Shown one piece after another: positions 16,059 to 19,236 of a DNA stretch of 19,236 nucleotides. A model generated the notes under the pieces. That model had not been told where the DNA came from and searched no databases. It worked only from the letters and a program-made list of their open reading frames with translations. The DNA lies in assembly GCA_017455225.1 (NCBI GenBank), contig JAFTBL010000076.1:1-19236 (forward strand), in the 5' to 3' direction. Position numbers and translations under genes: made by a program. Position 1 is the stretch's first letter. Every line of letters starts with the position of its first letter. Origin of the DNA: Oscillospiraceae bacterium. GTDB taxonomy: Bacteria; Bacillota_A; Clostridia; Oscillospirales; Oscillospiraceae.

Positions 16059-16775
16059 ATGATTTTCGGAGCGATCCTTGCCGGCGGCGTGGGCTCACGC
16101 ATGCACACGGGCCCCACGCCCAAGCAGTTCCTGCCACTGGGCGACCGGCCGGTGCTGATCCACACGCTGGAGGCATTTCTCGCCTGCGACCGGTTTTCCT
16201 GCGTCTATATCGGCGTCCACGCCGACTGGCTGGAACACACCCGGCAGCTGGTGGCGCAGTACGTGCCCGCCGGCGGCGTACAGGTGCGTCTGGTGAGCGG
16301 CGGCAGCGACCGCAACGAGACCATCCAGAACATCATCCGCGCCATCGAGGCCGACTGGGGCGCGGATCCGGAGCACATCATCGTGTCCCACGACGCCGTC
16401 CGGCCCTTCCTCACCCAGCGCATCATCGAGGAGAACATCGACGCGGCGCTGAAGTACGGCGCGGCGGACACGGTCACGCCCGCCGCCGACACCATCGTGG
16501 TCTCCCGGGACGGGCAGACCATCTCCGACATCCCCGACCGGCGCGTCATGTATCAGGGGCAGACGCCCCAGAGCTTCCGCGTCAGCCTGCTCAAGGAGCT
16601 GTACGCCTCGCTGTCGGCGGAGGAGAAGGCGATCCTGACCGACGCCTGCAAGATCTGCGTGATACGCAGCTGTCCCGTTTATCTGGTGGAGGGCGACCAC
16701 ACCAACATGAAGATCACCACCCAGGGCGACTACGAGATCGCGCAGGCCATCGTGGCCGGCCGGAAACACGGCTGA
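16059..16775 (+). CDS. tarI: D-ribitol-5-phosphate cytidylyltransferase (TarI, IspD superfamily)
   Basis: This 238-residue enzyme joins CTP and an alditol phosphate, most likely D-ribitol 5-phosphate, to give CDP-ribitol. It has the IspD-type N-terminal CTP loop LAGGVGSRM (7-15) with Lys22 in PKQFLPL. GGSDRNETI (81-89) and SHDAVRPFLTQRIIEENIDA (110-129) follow, then YQGQTPQSF, LTDACKIC and MKITTQGDYE. The wording HDAVRPF...IIEENIDAAL and TDACKIC is that of TarI/Bcs1-like proteins, not of housekeeping IspD, and the length equals the usual TarI length. The partner reductase TarJ, which makes ribitol 5-phosphate from ribulose 5-phosphate, is not in the window. The likely consumer of the CDP-alditol in this locus is the LicD-family protein at 12542-13405. 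Glycerol or another alditol cannot be excluded. Confidence 0.92.
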   Translation: MIFGAILAGGVGSRMHTGPTPKQFLPLGDRPVLIHTLEAFLACDRFSCVYIGVHADWLEHTRQLVAQYVPAGGVQVRLVSGGSDRNETIQNIIRAIEADWGADPEHIIVSHDAVRPFLTQRIIEENIDAALKYGAADTVTPAADTIVVSRDGQTISDIPDRRVMYQGQTPQSFRVSLLKELYASLSAEEKAILTDACKICVIRSCPVYLVEGDHTNMKITTQGDYEIAQAIVAGRKHG

Positions 16776-16814
16776 TCCTGCCGCCGGTCGTCTGTCCTGA
16801 TTCTTTGCTTTGTC

Positions 16815-16819
16815 GGAGG
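16815..16819 (+). promoter_or_regulatory. Ribosome binding site deciding the wzy start at 16831
   Basis: GGAGG lies eleven bases before ATG 16831. An in-frame TTG at 16810 lies upstream of this site and is therefore unlikely to be the start. Confidence 0.5.
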
Positions 16820-16830
16820 CTCTGTGCGCC

Positions 16831-18408
16831 ATGACTCATTCCCTCTCTGTCCCGGCGGGATCGTCCCGCTTCCGCGATTTTCTCCGCGCCGTGCAGTATG
16901 CGCTGGCGCTGGGCAGCGCCGTGCTGTTTGCCGCCGGCTATGGCGGGGAGGATCTTCAGCCGCTGTATCTCGGAATGCTGGGTCTTTTCTTCAGCAACGT
17001 GATCTACGGCTTCTTCACCCCCCGGCGGCACGTGCTGTTCCTGCTGTTCCACGGTATGCTGTTCACATTCCTCCTGTGCCGGCCGCTGATGCTGCTGATA
17101 CAGGGTGCGGAGGGCATGTACTACTTCATCTGGCTCACCTTCCCTCCCGACGCCCAGCGGTTTCCCCTGACGGCGCTTTTCCTGACGCTGCTGTTTTTGC
17201 GTCTGGGCGCCATGCTGGCGGTGCGGGCGGATCGAAGCGCCTCTGATGCGCCGCCGCCCTTGGCCCAGCGGGAGCAGCGCAGCGAATTCCTGTGTGTGCT
17301 GCAGCGGACGTCGCTGCTGATTTTTCTGGCGGCGCTGGCGTGTCAGGCGCTGCTCAGCCGGGAAACGCTGCTGTTCATGCGCGATCACGAATACGCTGAC
17401 TTCTACGTGGACTTCCACAGCCACTATCCCTTTTACGTCCACACGCTGGCCGCCATGCTGAAATATGCGCTGTGCCTGTATCTGGCCACCATGCCCCGCA
17501 AGCGGGCCGCGTTCTTCCCTCTGTCGCTGTATCTGCTTTCCGCAGTGCCCAGCCTGCTGGTGGGCATGCGCAACCCCATCGTGCTGGCGGCTCTGTTCAT
17601 CCTGGTCTACTACCTCCTGCGGGATATCCTGGGCGACGGGGAGCGCTGGATGGGCCGGCTGGAGCGGGGCGCCGTGCTGGTGCTGCTGCCGGTGGCGATC
17701 CTGCTGCTGTCGCTGTATAACTACGTCCGCTCCGGCCTGACCCACACCTCCAAGCTGTGGGTGCTGTTCCTGAATTTCTTCTACGGGCAGGGTGTATCCT
17801 ACGACGTTTTGTGCCGGGGGTATATGGCCATCCCCAACCTGCCCGACGCCATTCCCAAAAACTATACCTTCGGCCCCTTCATCGACTATATTCTCCACGG
17901 CACCGTGGCGCAGAAGCTGTTCGGCGCCGTGGATCTGGGCACACAGAACAGCGAGCTGCTGGCGGTGTACGGCCATTCCTTCTCCCACAGCATGTCCTAC
18001 GTGGCGCATCCGGGGTATCTGGAGGGACACGGCTGGGGCTCGTCGTACCTGCTGGAGGTCTTCGCCGACTGGGGGTACTGGGGCGTCGTCCTCTTCAGTC
18101 TGCTGCTGGGCTTCGCCCTCGTGTGGTGCTTCCGGCTGCTGCGGCGGGGCGTGCTGCTGCGCACGGTGACGCTCACCGCGCTGACCGGCGTGTTCTACAT
18201 CCCACGGGATTCCGCCATGGGCTGGCTCCAGTTCCTTGTCACGCTGCAGTTCTGGCTGGCGGTGGGCGGCGCCTGTGCCGGGGCGGCGATCCTTTTGTGG
18301 CTGCGCCGGCGGCTGCAGCGCGAGGGGCGCGATCCGCTGGGCTTTTTGACCCGTCCCCTTCTGGCAAAATACCGGTGGTTCGTTCCCCGTCAACCACAGA
18401 AACAATGA
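16831..18408 (+). CDS. wzy: O-antigen/capsule polysaccharide polymerase, Wzy family (WzyE/O-ag_pol_Wzy-like)
   Basis: This 525-residue membrane protein has roughly 12 hydrophobic segments. Its features match the O-antigen polysaccharide polymerase Wzy family: AVPSLLVGMRNPIVLAALF in a central helix, then a long loop with TFGPFIDYILHG and a late GYLEGHGWGSSYLLEVFADW, where the Gly-rich, Glu-containing loop before a helix is characteristic. Such enzymes join flipped repeat units at the outer membrane face in a Wzx/Wzy pathway. The gene follows tarI by 55 bases. The ATG at 16831 is preferred over the upstream TTG 16810. It is unrelated in sequence to the Wzy_C-type protein at 1-1234. High leucine and GC-rich codons match its set. 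I am confident of the class, less so of the glycan. Confidence 0.85.
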   Translation: MTHSLSVPAGSSRFRDFLRAVQYALALGSAVLFAAGYGGEDLQPLYLGMLGLFFSNVIYGFFTPRRHVLFLLFHGMLFTFLLCRPLMLLIQGAEGMYYFIWLTFPPDAQRFPLTALFLTLLFLRLGAMLAVRADRSASDAPPPLAQREQRSEFLCVLQRTSLLIFLAALACQALLSRETLLFMRDHEYADFYVDFHSHYPFYVHTLAAMLKYALCLYLATMPRKRAAFFPLSLYLLSAVPSLLVGMRNPIVLAALFILVYYLLRDILGDGERWMGRLERGAVLVLLPVAILLLSLYNYVRSGLTHTSKLWVLFLNFFYGQGVSYDVLCRGYMAIPNLPDAIPKNYTFGPFIDYILHGTVAQKLFGAVDLGTQNSELLAVYGHSFSHSMSYVAHPGYLEGHGWGSSYLLEVFADWGYWGVVLFSLLLGFALVWCFRLLRRGVLLRTVTLTALTGVFYIPRDSAMGWLQFLVTLQFWLAVGGACAGAAILLWLRRRLQREGRDPLGFLTRPLLAKYRWFVPRQPQKQ

Positions 18409-18414
18409 TCATAC

Positions 18415-18420
18415 AGGAGG
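18415..18420 (+). promoter_or_regulatory. Consensus ribosome binding site for galE
   Basis: A perfect AGGAGG sits eight bases before ATG 18429, the strongest site seen in the window, and lies in the 20-base gap after wzy. Confidence 0.75.
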
Positions 18421-18428
18421 TCTTTTCC

Positions 18429-19236
18429 ATGTCTAAAACCGTTCTTCTTCCCGGCGGCGCCGGGTTCATCGGCTCCCACGTGGCGGCTGAGCTGCTGGCA
18501 CAGGGCGACCGGGTGGTCATCGTCGACGATCTGTCCAACGCCCGGGCCGACGTGATCGACCGGCTGGAGCGCATCGCCGGCCGCCGCCCCGTGTTCTATC
18601 GGATCGACATCGCCGACCGGGAGGCCCTGGAGCGGGTGTTCCGCGAGAATGCCATCGACGCCGTCATCCATTTCGCCGGCTTCAAGGCCGTGGGCGAGTC
18701 CGTGCAGAAGCCCGTGGCCTACTACCGCAACAACCTGGACACCACTCTCACCCTGCTGGAAACCATGGCCGCCCACGGCGTCAAAAAGCTGATCTTCAGT
18801 TCCTCCGCCACGGTGTACGGTGCGGAGAATCCCGTGCCCTACACGGAGGACATGCCCCGGGGCAACTGCACCAACCCCTACGGCTGGACCAAGTCCATGA
18901 TCGAGCAGATCCTCTCCGACGCCTGCGTGGCCGATCCGGAACTGTCCGTGGTCTGCCTGCGGTACTTCAACCCGGTGGGCGCCCACGAGAGCGGTCTCAT
19001 CGGCGAAGATCCTCAGGGCATTCCCAATAACCTGATGCCCTTCATCACCCAGGTGGCCGTGGGCAAGCGTCCCCAGCTGACCGTCTTCGGTGATGACTAC
19101 GACACGCCGGACGGCACTTGCCGCCGGGACTACATCCACGTCATGGACCTGGCCGAGGGCCACGTGAAGGCTCTGGAATATGCCAAAGGCAACACCGGCG
19201 CGGAGGTCTTCAACCTGGGCACCGGCACCCCATACA
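18429..19236 (+). CDS. galE: UDP-glucose 4-epimerase (GalE), C-terminus cut off by window edge
   Basis: The reading frame stays open from ATG 18429 to the right edge, giving 269 of the usual 330-340 residues. GalE, an extended short-chain dehydrogenase, interconverts UDP-glucose and UDP-galactose with bound NAD+; some members also act on UDP-GlcNAc/UDP-GalNAc. The glycine motif is GGAGFIGSH (9-17), with VIVDDLSN after the second strand. The catalytic residues are Ser126 in FSSSATVYG and the Tyr151/Lys155 pair in NPYGWTKS. RYFNPVGAHESGLIGEDP and NNLMPFITQVAVG are strongly GalE-like, as is RRDYIHVMDLAEGHVKAL. It probably supplies galactose or GalNAc donors to glycosyltransferases of the locus. 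Substrate choice between Glc and GlcNAc types depends on a residue in the missing C-terminal part. The spacing after wzy fits the same operon. Confidence 0.95.
   Translation, partial: MSKTVLLPGGAGFIGSHVAAELLAQGDRVVIVDDLSNARADVIDRLERIAGRRPVFYRIDIADREALERVFRENAIDAVIHFAGFKAVGESVQKPVAYYRNNLDTTLTLLETMAAHGVKKLIFSSSATVYGAENPVPYTEDMPRGNCTNPYGWTKSMIEQILSDACVADPELSVVCLRYFNPVGAHESGLIGEDPQGIPNNLMPFITQVAVGKRPQLTVFGDDYDTPDGTCRRDYIHVMDLAEGHVKALEYAKGNTGAEVFNLGTGTPY

Noticed and set aside
16059..16775. IspD of the isoprenoid (MEP) pathway
   Set aside because: The HDAVRPF, IIEENIDAAL and TDACKIC wording and the capsule-locus context fit TarI rather than IspD.
16714..18405. A 563-codon open frame on the minus strand
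   Set aside because: It is antisense to the wzy gene and extremely rich in Gln and His, typical of the reverse complement of a leucine-rich membrane protein.

Overview
The window is the interior of a large cell-surface polysaccharide locus (capsule, exopolysaccharide or secondary wall polymer). It is cut at both ends. The host looks like a fairly GC-rich Gram-positive of the Clostridia, perhaps Oscillospiraceae-like. The reasons are strong AGGAGG-type ribosome binding sites, TTGNNN/17/TATAAT promoters, a TarI-type cytidylyltransferase, a LicD-family protein, and short gaps or start/stop overlaps between genes. The taxonomic placement is inference; no marker gene is present.

Layout. Two gene sets diverge from a 314-base intergenic region (11208-11521) that carries a good sigma-A-type promoter in each direction. 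The minus-strand set runs from 11207 down to the left edge: a DegT/DnrJ aminotransferase, a monotopic phosphoglycosyl transferase that probably starts the lipid-linked repeat unit, a WbuB-like GT4, then wbpE, an LpxD-like acyltransferase, wbpA, a GT-B glycosyltransferase, wbpB, another GT4, and a Wzy_C/O-antigen-ligase-type membrane protein that leaves the window. The plus-strand set runs from 11522 to the right edge: an ExoA-like GT2, a LicD-family phosphotransferase, a Wzx-type flippase, a GT4, tarI, a Wzy-family polymerase, and galE, which leaves the window.

How they work together. WbpA, WbpB, WbpE and the LpxD-like protein together match the four-step route from UDP-GlcNAc to a UDP-2,3-diacetamido-2,3-dideoxy-uronic acid. 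The phosphoglycosyl transferase loads the first sugar phosphate on undecaprenyl phosphate. Five further glycosyltransferases extend the unit, the flippase exports it, and a Wzy polymerase joins units. TarI should make CDP-ribitol (or a similar CDP-alditol), and the LicD-family protein next to it may transfer the alditol phosphate to the glycan. That would parallel the mammalian ISPD/fukutin pair.

Two stretches, about 1-1260 and 3515-4640, are clearly AT-richer than the rest, which suggests separately acquired glycan-specific modules. I see no mobile element, CRISPR array, tRNA or rRNA. Many long antisense ORFs exist only because the DNA is GC-rich, and they were left out.
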